DNA of 11,011 bases from Flavobacteriaceae bacterium (GTDB taxonomy: Bacteria > Bacteroidota > Bacteroidia > Flavobacteriales > Flavobacteriaceae), in contig NZHJ01000023.1 in assembly GCA_002691265.1 (NCBI GenBank), positions 27,599 to 38,609 of the forward strand, written 5' to 3'. A program made the position numbers and the translations under genes. The notes beneath the pieces were generated by a model that searched no databases, was not told the DNA's origin, and worked only from the letters and a program-made list of their open reading frames with translations. Positions within the stretch are counted from its first letter, which is position 1; every line of letters starts with the position of its first letter. Below, in pieces: positions 1 to 7,151 of the stretch.

Positions 1-1
1 A

Positions 2-919
2 ATAAGAGTTAATAGTATTAATAAAAATTTATCCGGCATTTCATTTGAAATAAAGTCTAACGATAAGGTTAGGAAAATAAAACCAATTAATCTAAACTCA
101 GAAATAAATAGTGGATATCAATTCTTATTAGATAATATAACACTTGGTAAGAAAGAGGTGTTTATTAAAGACGAAAATACCACCAAAAAGATAAGCTTTA
201 CCTTATTAAATCATGTCACACCCACTGTGTTAGATTATGAAATTTTAAACGTATTTGAAAGACCTAAAAACTATTATACTCAGGGACTAGAATTTTATAA
301 TGACACTCTTTATGAAAGCCTAGGTCAGTATGGAAAATCGAAGCTTATTAAGGTTGACTTCAGAAATGGAAACATACTAAAAGAATATAAACTTAAATCA
401 AATTTCTTTGCCGAAGGAATTACTGTTTTAAATAACAAAATTTATCAGCTAACATGGAAGGAGAAAATCGGTTTTGTTTATGACGTAAATACTTTTGACC
501 AAATTAATTCGTTTGAATACAATAATAGTTTAGAGGGATGGGGAATCTGTAACGATGGTAGTAAATTGTATAAAAGTGATGGAACTGAAAAAATTTGGTT
601 ATTAGACCCTATCAACCAAAAAGAAGATGGATTTATTGAAATCTATACAAATAAAAATAAAGTTGTAGGTCTTAACGAACTTGAATGGGTTAACGGAAAA
701 ATTTTCGCAAACAGATACCTATTTGATGGTATTGCTATCATTAATCCAAATAATGGTGGTATAGAAGCTGTCATTAATTTATCATCTCTTAAAAATATGG
801 TTACCAAACACGAAAAACTTGATGTAATTAACGGAATCGCATATAATGAGAAGAGGAATTCAATTTTTGTAACCGGAAAGATGTGGGATAAAATATTTGA
901 AATAAGAATTAAAAAATAA
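2..919 (+). CDS. Glutaminyl-peptide cyclotransferase (plant/bacterial beta-propeller type), 5'-partial
   Basis: This enzyme cyclises N-terminal glutamine to pyroglutamate. In Bacteroidota it is expected to act in the periplasm on exported proteins, many of which begin with Gln after signal-peptidase cleavage. The frame is open to the left edge without a stop (305 residues visible), so the start lies outside the window. The GTG at 158 is internal. Visible residues 1-70 look like the beta-rich N-terminal extension that precedes the propeller in flavobacterial homologues, which are usually about 340-350 aa lipoproteins. The propeller follows with strong family motifs: YTQGLEF, YESLGQYG, EGITVLNNKIYQLTWKE, EGWGICNDG, LYKSDGTEKIW, LNELEWVNGKIFANRY, LDVINGIAY and a C-terminal FVTGKMWDKIFEI. 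The signal peptide, presumably a lipoprotein one, is not visible. The next gene starts 2 bases after the stop, so the two are probably cotranscribed. The family call is firm; the localisation is inferred. Confidence 0.93.
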   Translation: MRVNSINKNLSGISFEIKSNDKVRKIKPINLNSEINSGYQFLLDNITLGKKEVFIKDENTTKKISFTLLNHVTPTVLDYEILNVFERPKNYYTQGLEFYNDTLYESLGQYGKSKLIKVDFRNGNILKEYKLKSNFFAEGITVLNNKIYQLTWKEKIGFVYDVNTFDQINSFEYNNSLEGWGICNDGSKLYKSDGTEKIWLLDPINQKEDGFIEIYTNKNKVVGLNELEWVNGKIFANRYLFDGIAIINPNNGGIEAVINLSSLKNMVTKHEKLDVINGIAYNEKRNSIFVTGKMWDKIFEIRIKK

Positions 920-921
920 TC

Positions 922-2511
922 ATGTATAATTTTTTTTTAAAAATATTATTAATTGTTTCTGTTATTTTTCTTTGGAATTCATGTGACAATGAGATAGATT
1001 TTCAAATTAATGACACACTATTAACATTTTCAAAAGATACTGTTTATTTAGATACTGTTTTTACCAACATAGGATCTAGCACCTACAACCTAAAGGTTTA
1101 TAATAATTCGAGTAAAAACATATTAATTCCCGAAATCAAACTTTCAAATGGAGAAAATTCTTTTTATAGACTTAATGTAGATGGTATTTATAATCAAGAT
1201 AATGATCAGGGAAAAAGATTTGAAAATATTGAACTTTTAGCAAATGACAGTCTTTATATATTTATTGAAACAACAATTGATATAAATGATATTGATACAG
1301 ATCAAACATCGTTCTTGTATGATGATAAAATAGAATTTTTAAACTCAAATAATACTCAAGAAGTAAATCTGGTATCTCTTGTCAAAGATGCGGTTTTTAT
1401 TTACCCAAACAGAAATGAAAACAATCAACAGTTCATTTATGAAACTCTTGAGATAGATTTTGACGGAGATGGAATAAATGAAGAAACCGAAATAAGAGGA
1501 AGGTATTTGAATGATGAAGAATTAACTTTTACAAATGAGAAACCCTATGTTATATATGGTTATGCTGCTGTTGGTCAAGGACATGAGCTAATAATTGAAA
1601 AAGGTTCCAGAATACATTTCCATGATGACTCTGGAATAATTGTTACTAACGGTGCTAGTATTAAAGCTAATGGAGAGTTTAGTCAAAATCAGGATGAATT
1701 AGAAAATCATATCATTTTTGAGGGAGATAGATTAGAGCCATTCTTTGAAAATATTCCAGGACAATGGGGTACTATATGGCTTCTTGACGGTAGTTTTGAT
1801 AATGAATTCAGTTATTGTACAATAAAAAATGCGTCTGTTGGAATATATACTACAGGTGGTGCTAATTTTGATAATTATAAACTTAATCTCTCAAGTGTTG
1901 AAATATATAACAGTAGTAATTTTGGGGTTCTTTCGTTTTCATCATCAATCGATGCAGAAAATCTTGTAATAAATAAGTCTGGTCAGTCATCATTTGCCGC
2001 TACTTATGGAGGTAAATACAGACTAAATCACTCTACAATATCCAATTTTTGGAATTCTGGAATTAGACAATTTCCGTCTTTGCTTTTGAATAATTTTTAT
2101 ATTGATTCTGACGATAACGAGTTCATCAATAATTTATTTGACGTTGACATTACAAATTCTATAATTGACGGAAATCAAAACATAGAATTCCTCATTGAAA
2201 AGTTAGGCGATACAAACCTTGATTATAAACTTAATAACAGCTTAATAAAATTTAATGATATAAATGATTATTTTGACAATAACCCTATTTATGATTTTTC
2301 AAATAATCTGCATTATGAGAACTTATTTCAAAACATATCTCCTAGTTTCATAAATGCTTTGGATAATGACTTAAGAATTAACCAAAATTCTGAAATTATC
2401 GGGCTTGGCTCACTTGAATTTGCTACTCAAACACCATTTGATATTCTAAACAATAATAGAACTGATAGCCCAGATTTAGGGGCTTATCAACATATTATTA
2501 TTGAAGATTAA
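922..2511 (+). CDS. Lipoprotein of unknown function, predicted right-handed beta-helix fold
   Basis: 529 aa. The N-terminus is a lipoprotein signal: a hydrophobic stretch at about residues 4-18, then WNSC with Cys21 as the likely lipidation site. This is an imperfect lipobox, but such boxes are common in Bacteroidota. Residues 30-155 look like a beta-sandwich. At 179-190 there is a D-x-D-x-D-G loop ending in Glu (D179, D181, D183, E190), a candidate calcium site. From about residue 200 the protein is rich in short strand-like repeats with Asn turns, including [26 protein letters not shown] and GQWGTIWL, as expected for a parallel beta-helix. The end, DSPDLGAYQ, is typical of such proteins. 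I recognise it as a widespread but uncharacterised flavobacterial family. Polysaccharide or surface binding is only a guess. A T9 run lies in codons 3-6. The start is 2 bases after the cyclotransferase stop, which suggests coupling. Confidence 0.85.
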   Translation: MYNFFLKILLIVSVIFLWNSCDNEIDFQINDTLLTFSKDTVYLDTVFTNIGSSTYNLKVYNNSSKNILIPEIKLSNGENSFYRLNVDGIYNQDNDQGKRFENIELLANDSLYIFIETTIDINDIDTDQTSFLYDDKIEFLNSNNTQEVNLVSLVKDAVFIYPNRNENNQQFIYETLEIDFDGDGINEETEIRGRYLNDEELTFTNEKPYVIYGYAAVGQGHELIIEKGSRIHFHDDSGIIVTNGASIKANGEFSQNQDELENHIIFEGDRLEPFFENIPGQWGTIWLLDGSFDNEFSYCTIKNASVGIYTTGGANFDNYKLNLSSVEIYNSSNFGVLSFSSSIDAENLVINKSGQSSFAATYGGKYRLNHSTISNFWNSGIRQFPSLLLNNFYIDSDDNEFINNLFDVDITNSIIDGNQNIEFLIEKLGDTNLDYKLNNSLIKFNDINDYFDNNPIYDFSNNLHYENLFQNISPSFINALDNDLRINQNSEIIGLGSLEFATQTPFDILNNNRTDSPDLGAYQHIIIED

Positions 2512-3782
2512 CTGTCAAATAGAGGCCTGTAACTCATGAAGGCTTTTACTTCGTAGGCAATCTCATTCAAAACAGCTTCATCATCATTATTGATAATTGC
2601 TTTATCAATGAAATCTACAATTTTAAGCATATCATCCTCTTTCAAACCTCTTGTAGTCACCGCTGCAGTTCCAATACGGATTCCTGATGTCACAAAAGGA
2701 GATTTATCATCAAATGGAACCATATTTTTATTAACGGTTATTTCAGCTTTACCTAAAACTGCTTCAGCATCTTTGCCTGTAATATTTTTATTTCTTAAAT
2801 CAATTAGCATCATATGATTATCAGTACCACCTGAAATAATCTTATAATTTCGTTTTATAAATTCATCTGCCATAACTTTAGCATTTTTCTTAACCTGGAG
2901 TATATAAAATAGAAAATCTTCAGATAATGCCTCACCAAAAGCAACAGCTTTTGCAGCAATTACATGTTCAAGTGGTCCGCCCTGGTTTCCTGGGAAAATA
3001 GCTGAATCGAGTAAAGAAGACATTTTTCTTAAAGAACCGTTTTTAAGTTTAATTCCAAATGGATTGTCGAAATCATTGCCCATTAAAATTAAGCCTCCCC
3101 TTGGTCCTCTTAAGGTCTTATGTGTGGTTGTTGTGATGATATGACAGTGAGGTACAGGATCATTTAATATTCCTTTGGCTATTAATCCAGACGGGTGAGA
3201 AATATCTGCAAGTAATAATGCTTTGATAGAGTCTGCAATTTCTCTAAATCTCTTGAAATCAATATCCCTGGAATAAGCAGAGGCACCTGCAATAATCATT
3301 TTAGGCAATTCTTTGTTTGCGATTCTTTCTATCTCGTCATAATCTAACATTCCTGTGGTTTCATCTACTCCGTAAAAAACGGGATTATAAAGTCTACCTG
3401 AAAAGTTTACACTAGAGCCATGGGTTAGATGACCTCCGTGTGCTAAATCAAAACCAAGTATCGTATCACCAGGCTTCAAGCAAGCAAAAAACACAGCAGA
3501 ATTAGCTTGACTTCCAGAATGAGGCTGAACATTTGCCCAACAAGCACCAAATAATTCTTTTGCTCTGGAAATAGCTAGGGTCTCAATTTCATCAACAACT
3601 TGACAACCACCATAATATCTTTTTCCAGGGTAACCTTCAGCATATTTATTTGTAAGTATTGATCCTGTAGCTGACATAACCTGCTCACTAGTGAAGTTTT
3701 CAGATGCTATTAGCTCTATACCCTCTACTTGACGTTTTTTTTCAACATCAATTAAATCAAAAATCTGCTTATCTTTTTGCAT
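2508..3782 (-). CDS. glyA: Serine hydroxymethyltransferase
   Basis: GlyA is a cytosolic PLP enzyme that interconverts serine plus tetrahydrofolate with glycine plus 5,10-methylene-tetrahydrofolate, the main source of one-carbon units. The length of 424 aa is normal. Visible landmarks are [10 protein letters not shown] (21-30), [10 protein letters not shown] (51-60), [10 protein letters not shown] (85-94), GGHLTHG (116-122), the cofactor-contacting Asp193 and His196 in DISHPSG, the Schiff-base Lys222 in [14 protein letters not shown], and [10 protein letters not shown]. The sequence is of the Bacteroidota type ([37 protein letters not shown]). The ATG at 3782 gives the expected N-terminus. It is a single-gene unit: its stop codon overlaps that of the convergent lipoprotein gene, and a candidate promoter lies just upstream. 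Confidence 0.98.
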   Translation of the reverse strand: MQKDKQIFDLIDVEKKRQVEGIELIASENFTSEQVMSATGSILTNKYAEGYPGKRYYGGCQVVDEIETLAISRAKELFGACWANVQPHSGSQANSAVFFACLKPGDTILGFDLAHGGHLTHGSSVNFSGRLYNPVFYGVDETTGMLDYDEIERIANKELPKMIIAGASAYSRDIDFKRFREIADSIKALLLADISHPSGLIAKGILNDPVPHCHIITTTTHKTLRGPRGGLILMGNDFDNPFGIKLKNGSLRKMSSLLDSAIFPGNQGGPLEHVIAAKAVAFGEALSEDFLFYILQVKKNAKVMADEFIKRNYKIISGGTDNHMMLIDLRNKNITGKDAEAVLGKAEITVNKNMVPFDDKSPFVTSGIRIGTAAVTTRGLKEDDMLKIVDFIDKAIINNDDEAVLNEIAYEVKAFMSYRPLFDS

Positions 3783-3884
3783 ATTTGTAGTATATTTTTA
3801 CAAGACAAAATTAAACAATTGCAAAAAAAAAATATCAGAATAAACAAGATTAATGCAATACTTATTAATAATTAATTAACAGCA
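3783..3884. promoter_or_regulatory. Divergent intergenic region between glyA and the lipoprotein-smpB unit
   Basis: These 102 bases are the longest non-coding stretch in the window and must hold the start signals for transcription in both directions. The sequence is very AT-rich, with an A10 tract at 3823-3832. The minus-strand -7 box of glyA is given separately. For the plus strand I find only weak matches such as TACTTATT near 3859, and no confident promoter. I see no operator-like perfect dyad, riboswitch or small ORF. There is no glycine-riboswitch-like sequence in front of glyA. Confidence 0.6.
3806..3813 (-). promoter_or_regulatory. Candidate -7 promoter element of glyA
   Basis: Read on the minus strand this is TAATTTTG, an exact match to the Bacteroidota sigma-A -7 element TAnnTTTG. 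It lies 23 bases upstream of the glyA ATG, giving a predicted 5' leader of under 20 bases. No TTG (-33 element) is found at the usual 17-23 base spacing. Instead there is a T10 run on this strand (3823-3832) between the expected -33 and -7 positions. The match is visible; the activity is inferred. Confidence 0.42.
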
Positions 3885-5042
3885 ATGATAAAACATCTTT
3901 TTACTCTTTTTATCCTTACAATTTTCTTTGGATGTAGTCCTATCAAAAAGATAAATAATAATGTTATATCTGGTGAATTTGACAAAGCAATAAATAAAAC
4001 AATTTCTGAACTCAAAAAGACAAAAAATAAAAAGAAAATAATTCAATATGAATCAATTTTATTGGATATCTACAATCGATCAGTTATAAGTTCAAAAGAT
4101 GTAATTGAAAGATTGAAAAAGGATGGCAATCCTGAATATTATGATGATATATATTTCGAGTATAATAAACTGATTAATAGAGAAAACAAACTAAAGAATA
4201 TTTCAAATGAAAGATTAAAATTTGATTTTGAAAATTATGATTCAGAATTAATTAACTACAGATATAAAGCATCTGAATATTTATTAAATATTTCTAAGTC
4301 TTTAATTTCAAATAATAAAAAGTATGACTACAGAAACGCTTATGAATATTTGATGTTAATTGAATCGATCAATCCTAACTATCTTGAAACTAGATCCCTA
4401 ATTAATTTGTGTTTGTTGAACGGTTCTGATAAAATATTATTGAGCTTGATTAACGATTCTAAATCTATCATTCATGAGGAATTTGAAAATGATTTGTTGA
4501 ATATCAATAGTTATGACTTAAATTCAAAATGGAAGAGCTTCTACACAAAAAATAACCCCTACAAGAAAAATTATGATTATTTTATTGATTTATCATTCAA
4601 ATCTTTTCTGATATCTCCTGAAAGAATTGTAGAAAAGGAAGTAGATAGAGAAAAAAATATAATAGATGGCTGGACATACCAGTTAGATTCAGATGGAAAT
4701 GTAATGAAAGATAGTTTAGGAAACGACATTAAAATAGATAAAATCGTAACTATCTCGGCTAAAACCATTGAGTTTTTTCAATCAAAATCTGCTACAGTTT
4801 TAGCTGAAGTAAGATACCTAGACTCACAAAAAAATATTATCGACAAATTTCCTCTGGACAGCGAGTTTTGGTTTAGAAATATATATTTAGAGTTTTGGGG
4901 GGATATAAGAGCATTAACCAAAGGAGAAATAAAATTATCTAAAAAAAGTTTTATACCATTTCCGTCGGACGAAATTTTAATTTATAATAATTCCGAAAAC
5001 ATTAAAAGGAAACTTAAATCAATAATAAAATCTTTTAGATGA
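3885..5042 (+). CDS. Flavobacterial lipoprotein of unknown function, helical, TPR-like
   Basis: 385 aa. The signal peptide is short and ends in the lipobox FFGC (Cys17), so the mature protein should be membrane-anchored on the periplasmic side. Residues 25-200 are Lys/Glu/Asn-rich and predicted helical. They open with a pattern suggestive of tetratricopeptide-like repeats (GEFDKAINKTISELKK, 30-45), and YRNAYEYLMLIESINPNY at 149-166 is another such helix pair. LKKDGNPEYYDDIY (77-90) is a conserved family signature. The C-terminal part contains DGWTYQLDSDGNVMKDSLGN (261-280), then beta-rich sequence and a basic tail. I recognise it as a conserved flavobacterial family with no assigned function. 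Its last four bases, ATGA, contain the smpB start codon, so the two genes are translationally coupled. The pairing does not by itself show a functional link. Confidence 0.85.
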   Translation: MIKHLFTLFILTIFFGCSPIKKINNNVISGEFDKAINKTISELKKTKNKKKIIQYESILLDIYNRSVISSKDVIERLKKDGNPEYYDDIYFEYNKLINRENKLKNISNERLKFDFENYDSELINYRYKASEYLLNISKSLISNNKKYDYRNAYEYLMLIESINPNYLETRSLINLCLLNGSDKILLSLINDSKSIIHEEFENDLLNINSYDLNSKWKSFYTKNNPYKKNYDYFIDLSFKSFLISPERIVEKEVDREKNIIDGWTYQLDSDGNVMKDSLGNDIKIDKIVTISAKTIEFFQSKSATVLAEVRYLDSQKNIIDKFPLDSEFWFRNIYLEFWGDIRALTKGEIKLSKKSFIPFPSDEILIYNNSENIKRKLKSIIKSFR

Positions 5043-5494
5043 AAAATTCAGTTAAAATTATTAACAAGAAAGCAAAATATGAATACATTCTAAATGATTC
5101 ATATATTTCTGGTATTGTGTTAACTGGATCAGAGATAAAATCAATCAGAAATAGTAAAGTTTCTATCAGGGAAAGTTTTTGCAAATTTACAAATGATGAA
5201 CTTTTTATTATAAATATGAATATTGAAAAATACGGGTTTTCAAATGATGAAACATATAATGCAAAAAAACCTCGTAAATTACTCTTAAACAAAAAAGAAC
5301 TAAGTAAGCTAAAGAAGTCAATTCAGCAAAAAGGATCATCGATAATTCCTTATAAAATTTTTATAAATGAAAAAGGATTAGCTAAATTAGAAATTTTCAC
5401 AGCTACAGGTAAAAAACTTTACGACAAAAGATCTTCAATAAAAGAAAAGGAAAATAAAAGAAGTCTCGACAGAATTAATAAAAAGAAAAATTAA
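5039..5494 (+). CDS. smpB: SsrA-binding protein SmpB (trans-translation)
   Basis: SmpB binds tmRNA and delivers it to stalled ribosomes, so that incomplete proteins are tagged for degradation. The length of 151 aa is normal. Visible motifs are NKKAKYEYIL (9-18), SGIVLTGSEIKSIR (24-37), ELFIINMNIEKYGF (54-67), RKLLLNKKEL (79-88), GLAKLEI (113-119) and the signature GKKLYDKR (124-131). These are followed by a highly basic tail (KEKENKRSLDRINKKKN) that in this family inserts into the mRNA channel. The loop before RKLLL reads NDETYNAKKP and lacks the Asn-His pair common at this place. The ATG at 5039 overlaps the end of the lipoprotein gene. The gene ends in TTAA shared with pcm. The ssrA RNA gene is not in the window. 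Confidence 0.96.
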   Translation: MKNSVKIINKKAKYEYILNDSYISGIVLTGSEIKSIRNSKVSIRESFCKFTNDELFIINMNIEKYGFSNDETYNAKKPRKLLLNKKELSKLKKSIQQKGSSIIPYKIFINEKGLAKLEIFTATGKKLYDKRSSIKEKENKRSLDRINKKKN

Positions 5495-5506
5495 ATTTTA
5501 TTTTTC
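5485..5506. terminator. Possible weak bidirectional terminator at the smpB/pcm junction
   Basis: This 22-base imperfect palindrome pairs GAAAAATTAAA with TTTTATTTTTC (10 of 11 positions complementary). It is centred one base beyond the TTAA that holds both stop codons. It gives an A-run followed by a T-run on either strand, as in a bidirectional U-tract. Nearly all pairs are A-T and there is no loop, so a stable RNA hairpin is doubtful. In such an AT-rich genome it may be coincidental. Confidence 0.22.
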
Positions 5507-6132
5507 AGCATTGGAACAAACTGAAAATCACCAAAATTTTCAACATCAAATTCTGATGCAGATTTTTTTAAATAAAGGACCATTTTCTGTGTATTTTCAC
5601 CGACAGGTATTACCATTCTACCTCCAATTTTTAATTGTAAAAGTAACTTCTCAGGAATTTTTGACGCTCCAGCAGTAACTATTATACCATCGAATAGTTC
5701 TTCTTTTTGATATCCCTGATAACCATCTCCGTATATCATTTTCTTTGGAAAATAATTGATTGATGGTAAAAAAGCTGATGTTTTTCTGTAAAGCTCTCTT
5801 ATTCTTTCGATTGTAAATACCTTTGCCCCCATTTCGCATAAAACAGCGGCTTGATAGCCACTTCCAGTACCTATTTCAAGAATTTTATCTCCTTTATTTA
5901 TCTCAAGAAGTTGAGTCTGAAAAGCAACTGTAAAAGGTTGGGAAATTGTTTGCCCTGAACCAATAGGAAATGCTTTATCTTGATAAGCATGATCAATAAA
6001 ACTCGAATCCATAAACAAATGCCTTGGAACCTTTGAAATAGCATCTAAAACTTTAACATCCTTTATTCCTTTGTTAGATAATTCTTCAACAAGTTTATTC
6101 CTAAGTCCTTTATGTTTAAATGAGTCAACCAT
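5491..6132 (-). CDS. pcm: Protein-L-isoaspartate(D-aspartate) O-methyltransferase
   Basis: Pcm is an S-adenosylmethionine-dependent repair enzyme. It methylates L-isoaspartyl residues in aged proteins so that they can revert to aspartate. The length of 213 aa is normal for the bacterial form. Visible features are the family N-terminal helix region with VPRHLF (36-40 region), the active-site loop IGSGQTISQP (57-66), SAM-binding motif I LEIGTGSGYQ (85-94), GDGYQG (135-140), FDGIIVTAGASKIP (147-160) and GGRMVIPVG (170-178). It is transcribed alone. Its stop codon overlaps that of smpB, and its start faces the oxidoreductase operon across 60 bases. Confidence 0.97.
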   Translation of the reverse strand: MVDSFKHKGLRNKLVEELSNKGIKDVKVLDAISKVPRHLFMDSSFIDHAYQDKAFPIGSGQTISQPFTVAFQTQLLEINKGDKILEIGTGSGYQAAVLCEMGAKVFTIERIRELYRKTSAFLPSINYFPKKMIYGDGYQGYQKEELFDGIIVTAGASKIPEKLLLQLKIGGRMVIPVGENTQKMVLYLKKSASEFDVENFGDFQFVPMLKNKI

Positions 6133-6192
6133 TAAATTATTTAAATTTAAAACATATTAGTCTCAAAATATTAAATTTGTAAAAAAATATGT
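6133..6192. promoter_or_regulatory. Divergent promoter region between pcm and the five-gene operon
   Basis: This 60-base gap is nearly all A and T and must carry the start signals for pcm (minus) and for the oxidoreductase run (plus). On the minus strand, ATATTTTG (near 6163-6170) is a near miss to TAnnTTTG. The plus-strand element is listed separately. No perfect dyad or riboswitch is seen. Confidence 0.5.
6172..6179 (+). promoter_or_regulatory. Candidate -7 promoter element of the five-gene operon
   Basis: TAAATTTG matches the Bacteroidota -7 consensus TAnnTTTG exactly. It ends 13 bases before the ATG at 6193, so the predicted leader is under about 10 bases and the transcript would be nearly leaderless. 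No TTG occurs at the proper upstream distance, which lowers confidence. Confidence 0.38.
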
Positions 6193-7149
6193 ATGCTTAA
6201 AGCCGGTGTTGTAGGATGTGGTCATTTGGGAAAAATTCACACAAAGCTGCTATTTCAATCTGAAAATTATAAACTCATAGGCGTTTATGATATTAATGCA
6301 GAATTATCTAATGAAATAGCAAAAGAATATGGATGTAAAGCATATACTAGTTTTGAAGAGATGTTAAATGATATCGAAGTATTAGATATTGTTACTCCTA
6401 CAACTTTTCATTTCAATTATGCTAAAAAAGCTATTGACAAGAGAATACACTTATTTATAGAAAAACCTGTTTGCTCAAATACTGAAGAATCCACAGAGTT
6501 ACTCAGGCTATCGGAATCTAATAACATTAAGATACAAGTTGGACATGTTGAGAGATTTAATCCTGCTTACATTACAGTTGAAGAAAACATTAGCAAACCT
6601 ATGTTTATCGAGTCTCATAGATTAGCTAAGTTTAACCCAAGAGGAACTGATGTTTCAGTCGTACTTGATTTGATGATTCATGACATTGATATAATATTAA
6701 GCTCTGTTAAATCACCAGTTAAAACAATTTCATCTAACGGAATTTCGGTTATTAGTGACTGTCCTGATATTGCAAATGCTAGAATAGAATTTGAAAACGG
6801 TTGCGTAGCTAATTTAACTGCTAGTAGAGTATCCCTGAAGAATATGAGAAAAACCAGGTTTTTTCAATCAGGCAAATATATTTCTGTTGATTTCTTAAAA
6901 CGAGAAGCAGAAGTTATAGAAATTGATGAAAAAAAATCTGAATTACCAATTATGATACTTGAGGCAGAAAACGGAAAAAAGAAGAAAATTTATTTTAGTA
7001 AACCTGAGATATCTGAAAATAACGCCATTTTGGATGAATTAAACAGCTTTGCACTATCAATAAAAAATAATGAAAAGCCTAGAGTTGATATTTCTGACGG
7101 TCATAATGCATTAGATGTAGCTATTAAAATAATTAAAAACTTCAAATAA
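6193..7149 (+). CDS. Gfo/Idh/MocA family NAD(P)-dependent oxidoreductase
   Basis: 318 aa. The N-terminal Rossmann fold shows GVVGCGHLGKIH with the dinucleotide loop G8-x-G10-x-x-G13. This is followed by DIVTPTTFHF (65-74), the family Glu-Lys-Pro motif at 90-92 (FIEKPVC), GHVERFNPA (117-125) and a second-domain catalytic-type motif DLMIHDID (159-166, with His163). The stretch FENGCVANLTASRVSLKNMR is typical of the flavobacterial subgroup. Members oxidise or reduce sugars and related polyols, but the substrate of this subgroup is unknown to me and cannot be read from the sequence. It is first in a run of five co-directional genes; the next ATG follows after 2 bases. The ATG at 6193 is right for the family. 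Confidence 0.93.
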   Translation: MLKAGVVGCGHLGKIHTKLLFQSENYKLIGVYDINAELSNEIAKEYGCKAYTSFEEMLNDIEVLDIVTPTTFHFNYAKKAIDKRIHLFIEKPVCSNTEESTELLRLSESNNIKIQVGHVERFNPAYITVEENISKPMFIESHRLAKFNPRGTDVSVVLDLMIHDIDIILSSVKSPVKTISSNGISVISDCPDIANARIEFENGCVANLTASRVSLKNMRKTRFFQSGKYISVDFLKREAEVIEIDEKKSELPIMILEAENGKKKKIYFSKPEISENNAILDELNSFALSIKNNEKPRVDISDGHNALDVAIKIIKNFK

Positions 7150-7151
7150 AT

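Noticed and set aside
2590..2817. Plus-strand open frame of 75 codons inside glyA
   Set aside because: It is wholly antisense to conserved glyA sequence, and its translation shows no recognisable domain, so it is a shadow.
3840..3884. Possible plus-strand promoter for the lipoprotein-smpB unit (TACTTATT)
   Set aside because: It agrees with only part of TAnnTTTG, and no TTG at proper spacing was found, so it was not listed as a feature.
4897..4902. G6 run inside the smpB-linked lipoprotein gene, unusual in an AT-rich genome
   Set aside because: It simply encodes Trp-Gly in a conserved-looking segment (EFWGD). The frame is intact on both sides, so there is no sign of a frameshift or contingency locus.
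5035..5292. Minus-strand open frame of 85 codons with hydrophobic translation opposite smpB
   Set aside because: It is antisense to well-conserved SmpB codons. The hydrophobicity is the usual product of reading Lys/Asn/Glu-rich AT-rich genes in reverse.
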